From: Cryomorphaceae bacterium
Lineage (GTDB): Bacteria; Bacteroidota; Bacteroidia; Flavobacteriales; Schleiferiaceae
Direction: 5' to 3'
NCBI GenBank assembly: GCA_024639785.1
Contig: JAHEGI010000004.1
Coordinates: forward strand, 1-41,648
DNA length: 41,648 bases
The position numbers were made by a program, and so were the translations under genes. Under the pieces are notes generated by a model. That model did not search any database. It was not told the DNA's origin and saw nothing but the letters and a program-made list of their open reading frames with translations. Positions 32,210-40,430 of the stretch are shown piece by piece. The stretch's first letter is position 1, and every line of letters starts with the position of its first letter.

Positions 32210-33517
32210 ATGGTGCTGCATTGGTTCCGCAGGGACCTTCGTCTGGAAGATAACGCCGCATTAGCAAAGGCCCACGCGAGTGGCCATCCTGTTCAGCCGG
32301 TGTTCATCTTTGATCGGGCAATTCTAGACCGACTTGAGGATACAGAAGATGCGCGCGTATCCTTTATTTACCGCGAGCTGACTCGGTTGAAGCAGGAAAT
32401 TGCGGCACAAGGCGGTCATCTTTGGGTCGTGTATGGAGATCCTCTAGATTGGCACCGCCAATGGGCATCCGATGCCTCGATCAAGGGTCTGTATGCAAAC
32501 CGTGATTATGAACCCTATGCCGGGCAGCGTGACACAGCAGTACATGCCGTCTACCAGGCCGAAGGAAAAGAGGCAAAGTGGTTGAAAGACCACGTGATGA
32601 AGGAGCCCAAGGAGGTCTTAAAAGACGACGGCAATCCATACACGGTGTTCACGCCCTATGCCCGAAAGTGGCGCAGTCAATTTGTTCCCGAACAAATTGA
32701 AGCCTATCCAACACCTACTGGAAATTGGAATACGCAGGTCAGCCCCTACGAGTGGCCGACGTTAGATTCCATGGGTTTCACACAAAACGAGCGTCAAATT
32801 CCTGCGCGAACTATTCTGACGAACACGCTGGCTCAGTATGAGGCCAAACGAAACTTTCCTGCATTGCCAACAGGTACTACGCGACTGGGCGTACACTTGC
32901 GCTTTGGCACGTTGTCTATCCGTGCTCTAGCCCGTTCCGCCTATCCCGAACATGGGAAGTTTTTGACGGAACTCATTTGGCGCGATTTCTACCAGATGAT
33001 TCTGTATTTCTATCCGGAGAGCCCTCAAAAAGCCATTAAGCCCGCTTATGATCGCATCGAGTGGGAGCGAAGTGAGGAACACTTTGTTGCATGGTGCAAG
33101 GGCAAGACAGGCTATCCTTTGGTGGATGCAGGCATGCGAGAGTTGAATGCGACCGGGTTTATGCACAACCGTGTGCGCATGGTTGTCGCAAGTTTTCTGA
33201 CGAAGCACTTATTGCTCGATTGGCGCCTCGGGGAAGCATATTTTGCCGCCAAACTCATGGATTTTGACCTTGCGTCAAATGTGGGTGGCTGGCAGTGGGC
33301 GAGTGGCTCAGGTTGTGATGCTGCCCCTTATTTTCGAATTTTCAACCCCGAAAGTCAATTAGAAAAGTTTGACAAGCAGTTAACCTATGTCAAACGGTGG
33401 GTTCCTGAATACGGAACGCCTTATTACGCGAAACCAATCGTTGAGCACAAAATGGCACGTGAGCGTGCCCTCGCTCGCTACAAAGAGGGCTTGGCTTCTT
33501 CTAGCGCAGGACTATAG
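32210..33517 (+). CDS. Photolyase/cryptochrome (class I type)
   Basis: 435-residue FAD photoenzyme. N-terminal antenna domain begins H-W-F-R-R-D-L-R-L-E-D-N. FAD domain has E-L-I-W-R-D-F-Y, G-Y-P-L-V-D-A-G-M-R-E-L, M-H-N-R-V-R-M, and N-V-G-G-W-Q-W-A-S-G-S-G-C-D-A-A-P-Y-F as in CPD photolyases, with the electron-transfer Trp residues apparently kept. Probably repairs UV-made cyclobutane dimers; a signalling role cannot be excluded. Last gene of the light operon; its final 40 nt overlap the convergent gene. Confidence 0.92.
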   Translation: MVLHWFRRDLRLEDNAALAKAHASGHPVQPVFIFDRAILDRLEDTEDARVSFIYRELTRLKQEIAAQGGHLWVVYGDPLDWHRQWASDASIKGLYANRDYEPYAGQRDTAVHAVYQAEGKEAKWLKDHVMKEPKEVLKDDGNPYTVFTPYARKWRSQFVPEQIEAYPTPTGNWNTQVSPYEWPTLDSMGFTQNERQIPARTILTNTLAQYEAKRNFPALPTGTTRLGVHLRFGTLSIRALARSAYPEHGKFLTELIWRDFYQMILYFYPESPQKAIKPAYDRIEWERSEEHFVAWCKGKTGYPLVDAGMRELNATGFMHNRVRMVVASFLTKHLLLDWRLGEAYFAAKLMDFDLASNVGGWQWASGSGCDAAPYFRIFNPESQLEKFDKQLTYVKRWVPEYGTPYYAKPIVEHKMARERALARYKEGLASSSAGL

Positions 33518-34911
33518 CCAAAAAGACCCTTTTCCTTGATGATGGTATCTACGTAGGTAGGAAGTCCTTCCTCCCAACCTGCTTCACCAGAGCGAATCTT
33601 ACGTAGAATCTCACGGCTCCAAACATTCAAAATATTTGGATCATAATCTTCGATATCCCGCATCCTACGGTTGTAAAAAAGGTAGTCGAATACGGGTCGG
33701 AAACGTGGATGCATTTCCACATCCTTGATTGTCCCAACGCCTGACTCATCGTCTTTGCGGAAGGGGTAGGCGTAGATGACCAAATCTTTAGAGAAGATCT
33801 TACCAAAGGCTTCTAGGATCCCGCCATTCAAATCGCGGTAATACTTCTCTTCGAAAATTTCTTGTAGGCTTGGAATCCCCATGATTAAACCCATGCGCTT
33901 TTTCGTGTAGCCCGAGAAATAGTCTACGAGTTTGTAATACTCTTGGTAATTGGAAATCAGAACGGTTTGGCCAATGGAGCAAAGAATTTCTGCGCGATCC
34001 AAAAAGTCTTGCTCGTCTAAATCACCATCGGTCAAGAGATTGTTCAGGGTGATTTCAAAAAGCACCACCATCTTCTCTTTATCCACCCGCTTGGATTCAA
34101 TAAACTTTTGATAGCCTTTCTTCACCATGTCCATGTTCACTTTCGTGACAGGGCGGAAGGAGCCGCGCATGGCTAGAATGTTTTTTTTGTAGAGCAGTTC
34201 CGCAGGCAGAAGGTTCTTTCCTTCTGGGCCAAAAATGACCGCATCCGTAAAGCCGTTCTTGATCAACTGAAGCGACATTAAACGATTGTCCACGTGCTCA
34301 AAATCAGGCCCTGTAAAGTTGACCAGGTCGATTTCAATGGCGGACTGATCGATGCCGTCATAAAGGCTTAACAGGAGTGCTTTTGGGTCCTCGTGCATAA
34401 AATGCACACCGTAGATCAGGTTGACTCCCAGGGTTCCAATGGTTTCCTGTTGGTGTTTTGGGTCATTTTCGAGCAAGCGAACGTGAATGATAACCTCATT
34501 CGGAGCTTGTCCAGGAACCGTTTGAAAGCGAATGCCAATCCAGCCATGGCCCTTGAAGGTCTTGGCAAAGTTGATCGTGGCTACCGTATTCGCAAAAGCA
34601 AAGTAGGTTTTTGTCGGATGCTTCTCCCGAGAAAGCCGATCTTCCAAAAGCTGGTACTCATGACCTAGCATTTTACGAAGACGACTTTCGGTCACATAGC
34701 GACCGTCGGTTTCTATTCCGTAAATAGCATCGGAGAAGTCTTTGTCATAGGCGGACATGGCTTTGGCAATCGTTCCAGAAGCACCTCCCGCACGGAAAAA
34801 GTGGCGAACAGTTTCTTGGCCAGCGCCAATTTCGGCGAAGGATCCGTAGATGTCCGAATTTAGGTTAACACGCAACGCTTTTTGCGCTGCAGACAGTACC
34901 ATGTCTCCCAT
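33478..34911 (-). CDS. Conserved Bacteroidota protein of unknown function
   Basis: 477 residues, no signal peptide or membrane segment. N-terminal G-S-F-A-E-I-G-A-G-Q-E-T-V-R-H-F-F-R-A-G-G-A is strikingly conserved-looking, and the whole chain has alternating strand/helix character. I recall homologues of similar length across Bacteroidota with inconsistent labels such as nicotinate-nucleotide adenylyltransferase, but the HxGH motif of that enzyme is absent, so I do not use it. ATG 34911 is fixed by TACCTTTG 4 nt upstream. Divergent from the MBL hydrolase over 28 bp. Confidence 0.75.
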   Translation of the reverse strand: MGDMVLSAAQKALRVNLNSDIYGSFAEIGAGQETVRHFFRAGGASGTIAKAMSAYDKDFSDAIYGIETDGRYVTESRLRKMLGHEYQLLEDRLSREKHPTKTYFAFANTVATINFAKTFKGHGWIGIRFQTVPGQAPNEVIIHVRLLENDPKHQQETIGTLGVNLIYGVHFMHEDPKALLLSLYDGIDQSAIEIDLVNFTGPDFEHVDNRLMSLQLIKNGFTDAVIFGPEGKNLLPAELLYKKNILAMRGSFRPVTKVNMDMVKKGYQKFIESKRVDKEKMVVLFEITLNNLLTDGDLDEQDFLDRAEILCSIGQTVLISNYQEYYKLVDYFSGYTKKRMGLIMGIPSLQEIFEEKYYRDLNGGILEAFGKIFSKDLVIYAYPFRKDDESGVGTIKDVEMHPRFRPVFDYLFYNRRMRDIEDYDPNILNVWSREILRKIRSGEAGWEEGLPTYVDTIIKEKGLFGYSPALEEAKPSL

Positions 34912-34915
34912 ATGT

Positions 34916-34923
34916 CAAAGGTA
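34916..34923 (-). promoter_or_regulatory. -7 element TACCTTTG, leaderless start of the 477-residue gene
   Basis: Perfect TAnnTTTG on the minus strand, 4 nt before ATG 34911. Confidence 0.6.
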
Positions 34924-34927
34924 TGGC

Positions 34928-34935
34928 TAAATTCG
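34928..34935 (+). promoter_or_regulatory. -7-like element TAAATTCG before the PhnP-like gene
   Basis: One mismatch to TAnnTTTG, 4 nt before ATG 34940; back to back with the opposite element in the 28-bp gap. Confidence 0.45.
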
Positions 34936-34939
34936 TAGG

Positions 34940-35716
34940 ATGACTCCCATAGAACTTGAGTTTTTAGGCACGGGAACCTCCGGAGGGGTGCCTTTAATTG
35001 GATGTGATTGCCCGGTATGCACCTCTGAGGATTCACGCAATCTGCGATTGCGTAGTTCCGTGCTCATTCGGTACGGTAAAACTTCTGTAGCGATTGATTG
35101 TGGCCCTGACTTCCGTCAACAAATGCTCCGATGTGGGCAAAAGACGCTGGATGCCATCGTCTTAACGCATGAGCACATGGATCATGTGGCGGGCTTAGAT
35201 GAGGTGAGGCCACTGAATTATCAGCAAAAAGCGGATATGCCCATCTACTGTACCGAACGAGTAGCTCAGCGACTGAAGCAACAATTTGCCTACGCTTTTG
35301 CTGTGGATAAATACCCGGGAGCTCCAGGGTTAACTCTCGAAACGATCGGGGCTAATCAGTCGTTTGAAATTGCCGAAGTGCCTTGGACTCCCATCCTGGG
35401 TAAGCACGGAACGTGGCCAGTGATGGGCTTTCGCATCGGCGACTTGGTCTATCTCACAGATGTTTCTGCCATGGAGATGGATCAGGTGGAACGCATTCGC
35501 GGGGCTAAAATTCTCGTCGTGAATGCCCTGAGAAAGATCCCTCACGTCAGCCATTTTTCGTTGGAGGAAGCGGTGCGCTTTGCGCAATCTTGTGCCGTGC
35601 CAGAAGTGTATTTCACGCACATCAGTCACCAAATGGGGGATCATGCCGAGGTCGAGGCAAGTTTACCTCCCTCTATGCACCTGGCGCATGATGGCTTGAG
35701 ACTTACAATCCCGTGA
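34940..35716 (+). CDS. PhnP-like MBL-fold hydrolase
   Basis: 258 residues, cytoplasmic. Starts E-L-E-F-L-G-T-G-T-S-G-G-V-P, with C-D-C-P-V-C (a PhnP-like Cys cluster) and the canonical metal motif T-H-E-H-M-D-H. A later L-T-D-V-S and T-H-I-S-H-Q complete the site. PhnP-group members are phosphodiesterases; the true substrate is unknown and no phosphonate genes are nearby. Its 3' end overlaps the dihydroorotase-like gene by 14 nt. Confidence 0.85.
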   Translation: MTPIELEFLGTGTSGGVPLIGCDCPVCTSEDSRNLRLRSSVLIRYGKTSVAIDCGPDFRQQMLRCGQKTLDAIVLTHEHMDHVAGLDEVRPLNYQQKADMPIYCTERVAQRLKQQFAYAFAVDKYPGAPGLTLETIGANQSFEIAEVPWTPILGKHGTWPVMGFRIGDLVYLTDVSAMEMDQVERIRGAKILVVNALRKIPHVSHFSLEEAVRFAQSCAVPEVYFTHISHQMGDHAEVEASLPPSMHLAHDGLRLTIP

Positions 35717-36953
35717 TTTGACTTCCAAGGATGGTGCCTACAGCTCGGCCATTCTGGGTCCACGTGGGTACGTTCACGCCTTTGCTGTATTGTCCTTCAG
35801 CACTTCCGTCCAAAGCAAATAAGGTCAAGTCTGCCGGCATGCCCACTTTGATTTCACAATCTCCAAGATGGTAGAGGGCACGCGCTTGGTGGGCGACGGC
35901 GTCTACCCATCGCTCCAATGCCTCATGGCTTGGGTTTACCTGCCGATACCAACCAAAAGCCTGTTCTATCGTTGCGGCGCCAAATTGGGCGAGTCCCCAT
36001 TCGCAGTCCTTCGCCTCGGTGTCCATGGGGTGATGGTCGCTGACTACGAGATCAATGGTCCCATCCATGAATCCTTCCCAGAGCGCTTCTTGGTCTTCTG
36101 TGCTACGCAAGGGGGGTAGCAGCTTGTACGTTGTGTCAAAGCCCACAATATCCGCTTCTGTGCCTACGAGGTTAGCAATGGCCACATCGGCGCTGACCTG
36201 CTGGCCTTGAGCTTTGGCCGCTCGAACCGCATCCACACCTTCTGCGGTGCTCAGTCCCGCAATATGCAAATGCCCCCCAGCATAGGCATGGATCATGAGA
36301 TCCCGCTGGATTCGGAGACTCTCCGCCAAAGAAGGGATGGGCGAGAGGCCTTGAGAGAGCGCGATGGGTCCCTCGTGCGCTTGCCCGGTAGGACATAGTT
36401 GTTTTTCAAAAGCAAAGCTTTGAATATGGGTAGGGAGGTCTGCCGCGTATTGCAGGGCGAGCTGCAGTAAATGGGGATGGCGAATGGAGGCGTGGTCATC
36501 GCTGAAAGCCACAGCGCCACCTTCGAGCATATCGAGCATCTCTGACATCTGTTCGCCCTCTAAATTTTTAGAGACGGAGCCGATTCCTAAAAATTCAACC
36601 GGATAGCCCGAGGTGCTCTGTTGCAAAGATTCAATGTGAGGACGGCTATCCCTTACTGGGCTCGTAGAGGGCATCACGGCAATGTGGGTAAATCCACCAT
36701 GCGCGGCAGCCTCTGCCAAGCTGCGATAGGTCTCGCGCTCTTCATGGCCAGGCTCACCGCAACGTGCGCGCCCATCAATCCAACCCGGACTGACCAATCG
36801 CCCGCGGGCGGATTCCAAAACCTCGGCTCCTGAACTATCTAGGTTGGAGCCTATGGCAGAGATGGCGTCATCCTCGAGGAGAATATCAACGGTCTGGCCG
36901 TGGTGGGGGGATTTAGGGTCCATAACCAGCACATGGGGGAGGAGGATCTTCAT
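35703..36953 (-). CDS. Dihydroorotase-like protein lacking HxH metal ligands
   Basis: 416-residue amidohydrolase fold. Where active dihydroorotases have D-x-H-x-H followed by R-E-P-G, this protein reads W-I-D-G-R-A-R-C-G-E-P-G, so both His are gone; V-S-D-H-H-P marks the usual late S/T-D-H site. It therefore resembles a non-catalytic PyrC paralog, a form I recall from other Flavobacteriia, so the substitution seems family-wide. Possible structural partner in pyrimidine synthesis or an unknown activity. Its ATG overlaps the DUF3299-like stop (ATGA). Confidence 0.8.
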   Translation of the reverse strand: MKILLPHVLVMDPKSPHHGQTVDILLEDDAISAIGSNLDSSGAEVLESARGRLVSPGWIDGRARCGEPGHEERETYRSLAEAAAHGGFTHIAVMPSTSPVRDSRPHIESLQQSTSGYPVEFLGIGSVSKNLEGEQMSEMLDMLEGGAVAFSDDHASIRHPHLLQLALQYAADLPTHIQSFAFEKQLCPTGQAHEGPIALSQGLSPIPSLAESLRIQRDLMIHAYAGGHLHIAGLSTAEGVDAVRAAKAQGQQVSADVAIANLVGTEADIVGFDTTYKLLPPLRSTEDQEALWEGFMDGTIDLVVSDHHPMDTEAKDCEWGLAQFGAATIEQAFGWYRQVNPSHEALERWVDAVAHQARALYHLGDCEIKVGMPADLTLFALDGSAEGQYSKGVNVPTWTQNGRAVGTILGSQITGL

Positions 36954-37405
36954 GGGGTGTAGGGTCGAACGTTAATCAGCGTGAAGTAAAAACCATTCAC
37001 AGGTTTTTTGACGAGAACGAGTTTTCCCGTGTAGGTTTTGACGGCATCCGTGGTAAGGCGTCCCGGTGGACTTTCAAACTCTAGGCCCATGACCGACTCG
37101 GGACCAGCGCCACCACAAAAAAAGCAAGAGCTAAACGGATAAGCACTCAGAGCATAGATTTCTCCTTTATTATCAACGGGGAGCACATAGCCGGTGATGA
37201 AAATATCCTTGCCTCGCAGGGCATCAATGCTTTGGGGATAAGCCGCTTCAAGGGACCAAATGCCCTTTTTACTATCGTAATACTCTGTAAAAGAAACGGT
37301 TGCGAGTTGGCGCCAAGTCATTTTTGCTGGGCTAAAAATCGAAAATGCCGATACCGTAAAGAGGATCCCAAGAAGGGTCAACGGTTTAATGATCGACCAA
37401 CGCAC
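36950..37405 (-). CDS. DUF3299-like protein
   Basis: 151 residues from GTG 37405. N-terminal hydrophobic segment (~8-28), so exported or anchored. Core G-Y-V-L-P-V-D and S-C-F-F-C-G-G-A-G-P-E-S-V match DUF3299-type proteins; the C-F-F-C pair could bind metal. In Pseudomonas a DUF3299 gene accompanies an ABC ATPase and FtsX-type permease in a zinc-responsive operon, and the same trio is found here. Starts inside the permease gene (20-nt overlap), with TACCTTTG 4 nt upstream. Confidence 0.72.
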   Translation of the reverse strand: MRWSIIKPLTLLGILFTVSAFSIFSPAKMTWRQLATVSFTEYYDSKKGIWSLEAAYPQSIDALRGKDIFITGYVLPVDNKGEIYALSAYPFSSCFFCGGAGPESVMGLEFESPPGRLTTDAVKTYTGKLVLVKKPVNGFYFTLINVRPYTP

Positions 37406-38549
37406 GGTGCAAAGGTATTTTTTGTAGCCAAACCCACGGCCCTATTCCGGCAAAAAGTGCTAAAAAAAGCGTCAAAGCCCACCAGAAAAGGTCAAATTGG
37501 AGATTCCACCAGTCCGAAGCCAGGAGCAGCAACCCCGGAGGCAACCAGGCACCTTGACTCCAAAAAGCCATGGCAAGACCCAGATAGGTCAAGCTAACCG
37601 CCAGGAGGGCCAGCACGAAGTTTTGCCCTAACACGAGCGCGGCGATTTGGCCCCATGTGCCGCCCATGGCGCGCAGCAAAGCATATTCAGGCAAGCGCTC
37701 ACGTAAGTGGCTATGCAGTAAGAGCGCCATGGACAAAAAAGCGATGGCGGTCAGCAACCAGGCCATCGCCTCGATTACCTGACCTCCTTGGTTCATCCAA
37801 CCGACCATGCGATTCGCTTCCATGGCTGGGGAAACCGCCATTAATGGACTGTTTCGTTGGATTTGACCAGGCAGCATCAAGCGCGTCATGGCTTGGTCAA
37901 TGCGGGCTAATACGGCCGTATAGTTTCGCGCTTCTTCCTCGTGAACAGCCCAAACACTCTCTAACGGGGTCAATACGAGTTCATTCCAGTGAAGTTCAGG
38001 GCTTTGAACAATACCCACAACGTGGTAATGGTGTTCGGCATGATCTCCCATGTCTTCGACTGTTCCATGGCTGCCATGAAATTCATCGCCTATCTCTACT
38101 CCATGCTTCTCAGCGACATGGGAACCAACGACAACTTCCATGGCCATCTCTGGCCAGCGACCCTCAAGTTCAAATGCTGGAATGTGCAACCAAGTCGCTG
38201 AATCGCAGCCAAGGATTCGGCTTCCGCGATACGAATCGCCATATGCGAGACGCCGCACGTGCAAAATGTCCGGATGTGACAGCCATTTTTCCGCTTCATC
38301 AGTCGGAATATTCCCTGTGGCTTGATCGACATGAAAAATATTGGCCAGAATGGCTTGCGTTGGAGAGCCTTTCGCACAGAGCATTATATCACTGCCCTCG
38401 AGCGTGCGCACCAATTGCGCCTCCATCCCACGCTCTAAACGTTGGGTAGTCGCCAATCCAAGCAACCCCATGGCCCAAATAAGGCCGATAAAAAGACTGC
38501 TTACTTTACGGCTCCAAAGTGCTTTGAAGGCAAAACGAAGGGCCTTCAT
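37386..38549 (-). CDS. FtsX/MacB-type ABC permease with His-rich loop
   Basis: 387 residues: one N-terminal helix (~17-34), a large periplasmic domain, then three helices near the C-terminus, the usual four-helix FtsX layout. Between 144 and 176 there are eight His (144, 149, 158, 161, 170, 173, 174, 176), suggesting metal binding in the periplasm. Overlaps the ATPase stop by ATGA. Such transporters generally act as mechanotransmitters or lipoprotein exporters rather than importers. Confidence 0.8.
   Translation of the reverse strand: MKALRFAFKALWSRKVSSLFIGLIWAMGLLGLATTQRLERGMEAQLVRTLEGSDIMLCAKGSPTQAILANIFHVDQATGNIPTDEAEKWLSHPDILHVRRLAYGDSYRGSRILGCDSATWLHIPAFELEGRWPEMAMEVVVGSHVAEKHGVEIGDEFHGSHGTVEDMGDHAEHHYHVVGIVQSPELHWNELVLTPLESVWAVHEEEARNYTAVLARIDQAMTRLMLPGQIQRNSPLMAVSPAMEANRMVGWMNQGGQVIEAMAWLLTAIAFLSMALLLHSHLRERLPEYALLRAMGGTWGQIAALVLGQNFVLALLAVSLTYLGLAMAFWSQGAWLPPGLLLLASDWWNLQFDLFWWALTLFLALFAGIGPWVWLQKIPLHRALVDH
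37410..37417 (-). promoter_or_regulatory. -7 element TACCTTTG inside the permease 3' end
   Basis: Perfect TAnnTTTG on the minus strand, 4 nt before GTG 37405, so the DUF3299-like and dihydroorotase-like genes can be transcribed separately from the ABC genes. Confidence 0.55.
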
Positions 38550-39172
38550 GACAGTTGGACCATTCGATCGACAAAAGGAAGTACCCGCTGGTCATGACTA
38601 GCGAGGACAATCGCACATGGGTGCTTTAATTGCTGGTCTCGGAGCAGCTCTAGCATTACCTGAGCATTCGCATCATCCAAAGAAGCTGTGGGTTCATCTG
38701 CGAGAAGTAAGGGGCTTTCAGATATAAATGACCGCAAAGCAGAGACGCGTTGTTGCTCTCCCATGCTCAAACTGTGGGCAGATTGTCCCGCCTGTTTTGC
38801 AAGTCCTAAACGATCCAAGTCCACCTTGGCCTCATCCACGCCTTTTGCCCATGCAGCTAGGGATAAATTCTCTTCTAGGCTCAGGCTATTCCAAAAAAAG
38901 GCGCGTTGAGGCAGCACAGATACAGCATGTCGTCGCCATGCTTTGGGGACCGATTGACCGGCCCGGAGTATCCCATGTCCAGGGATTTCAACTTCGCCCG
39001 AAGATAAGGGGATCATTCCAGCAAGGGCATGCATCCAGGTGGACTTTCCCGCGCCCGATGCTCCTTGGATTAAAAGCATTTCACCCGCATGTACCTCCAA
39101 TGCTGGGAAGTCCAAACATGTGTTCCGGTTTAAGTGGATACGTAGGGGGCTGGAACGCAAGACGACAGACAT
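38546..39172 (-). CDS. ABC transporter ATPase (MacB/LolD type)
   Basis: 208 residues: Walker A G-A-S-G-A-G-K-S-T, signature L-S-M-G-E-Q-Q-R (a variant of LSGGQ), Walker B L-L-L-A-D-E-P with D-loop S-L-D, and switch His in A-S-H-D. It powers the permease encoded next. It follows the MFS gene by 48 nt on the same strand, with no clear promoter in between, so cotranscription with the MFS gene is possible. Confidence 0.88.
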   Translation of the reverse strand: MSVVLRSSPLRIHLNRNTCLDFPALEVHAGEMLLIQGASGAGKSTWMHALAGMIPLSSGEVEIPGHGILRAGQSVPKAWRRHAVSVLPQRAFFWNSLSLEENLSLAAWAKGVDEAKVDLDRLGLAKQAGQSAHSLSMGEQQRVSALRSFISESPLLLADEPTASLDDANAQVMLELLRDQQLKHPCAIVLASHDQRVLPFVDRMVQLS

Positions 39173-39220
39173 GGTTCAAAACTACTTCATTCCGTATCAA
39201 GTATCGCCCGTTCTCCATGT

Positions 39221-40426
39221 TTAGTCCTCTTCGAGGTAGTCCAAATCCTTCCCAAAGGTTTCCTTGAGGCCGGAGACCGCCCAGTAGGTGATGGCCATCA
39301 CAATGACAGCGGTCCAAATGCCTGCCGAGATATAGTTCGTCTGGGATACAAAAAAGAGGAACAAGGCTGAAATGCCGTTCAACGACCCCCGAACCATATT
39401 GGGAATGGTTGTTGCAGCGGTAGCGCGGAGGTTGGTTCCGAAATTCTCTGCACCAATCGTTACAAAAATGGCCCAAAAGCCCGTGCCAAAGCCGAGGACG
39501 CCACAAGCGAAATAGAGCATCTCGGCAGAACTTGAATTGAAGAACAAAACCATACCCAGGATAGTGATGCCATAGAACACATGAAGTGCTTTTTTCCGGC
39601 TTTTAAGTTTTTGGGACAAAAGTCCAATCAGCACATCGCCTACCGCAATAGCAGCATAGGAATAGAGTATTCCGCGACCGGGATCTATAGGATCCTCAAT
39701 GCCGAGGTAGATTCCGAATTCCTTGGAAAAGCTGACCAAGATGCCAATGACAAACCAGGTGGGTAGCCCAATCAGAATGCAACGGAGATAACGAAGTGCG
39801 CGTTCACGATGGGCAAACAACGCAAGAAAATTTCCACGAGCTACATGTGTTTTTTTCACGGTTTGCTCAAATAGGTGAGATTCGAAAACACCTAGTCGCA
39901 AGAACAATAGCAAGAGGCCCATTCCGCCACCGATAAAGTAGCAGGTGCGCCATTCAAAATTCTGAGCGATGAAGAAGGCCGCCACGGCTCCGGTTAGTCC
40001 AATTCCTGCAACCAAAGAAGTGCCAAGGCCGCGTTTGTCTTTGGGCAGTAATTCTGCGACTAGGGTGATGCCCGCACCAAGCTCCCCGGCCAGCCCAATG
40101 CCAGCAATCAAACGGATCCATGTGTACTGATCGAGGTTTTGCACGAAGCCATTGGCGATGTTGGCCAGCGAATAGATGAGTATCGATAGAAAAAGGACCC
40201 GGGTGCGACCGAGCTTATCGCCCAAGACTCCCCAGAGAATTCCGCCGAGCAACAAGCCGAACATTTGCATGTTGATGATGAGTAAGCCGGATTCGAAGAC
40301 ATTTTCAGCCCCCAGCGACTGCAAGCTGGGCACTCGGATAATGCTGAATAATAACAAATCATAAATATCCACGAAGTAGCCTAGTGCGGCTACCCAGACG
40401 GCCATATTTCGGAGAATTGTGCGCAT
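39221..40426 (-). CDS. Major facilitator superfamily transporter
   Basis: 401 residues from ATG 40426, about twelve hydrophobic helices. The loop 2-3 signature G-V-L-G-D-K-L-G-R-T-R is present. Resembles the metabolite:H+ symporter/sugar-porter side of the superfamily; substrate unknown. A GTG at 40450 is also open, but the -7-like element TATCTTTC lies 4 nt before ATG 40426 and would fall inside the longer version. Divergent from the Cys-rich PDZ gene. Confidence 0.85.
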   Translation of the reverse strand: MRTILRNMAVWVAALGYFVDIYDLLLFSIIRVPSLQSLGAENVFESGLLIINMQMFGLLLGGILWGVLGDKLGRTRVLFLSILIYSLANIANGFVQNLDQYTWIRLIAGIGLAGELGAGITLVAELLPKDKRGLGTSLVAGIGLTGAVAAFFIAQNFEWRTCYFIGGGMGLLLLFLRLGVFESHLFEQTVKKTHVARGNFLALFAHRERALRYLRCILIGLPTWFVIGILVSFSKEFGIYLGIEDPIDPGRGILYSYAAIAVGDVLIGLLSQKLKSRKKALHVFYGITILGMVLFFNSSSAEMLYFACGVLGFGTGFWAIFVTIGAENFGTNLRATAATTIPNMVRGSLNGISALFLFFVSQTNYISAGIWTAVIVMAITYWAVSGLKETFGKDLDYLEED

Positions 40427-40430
40427 CGAC

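Noticed and set aside
33478-34911. Nicotinate-nucleotide adenylyltransferase label for the 477-residue protein
   Set aside because: No HxGH nucleotidyltransferase motif visible and the length is more than twice that of NadD.
37655-38449. 264-codon open frame antisense to the ABC permease
   Set aside because: The permease has coherent helices and an ATPase partner; the antisense product is Arg/Pro/His-rich and unlike a protein family.
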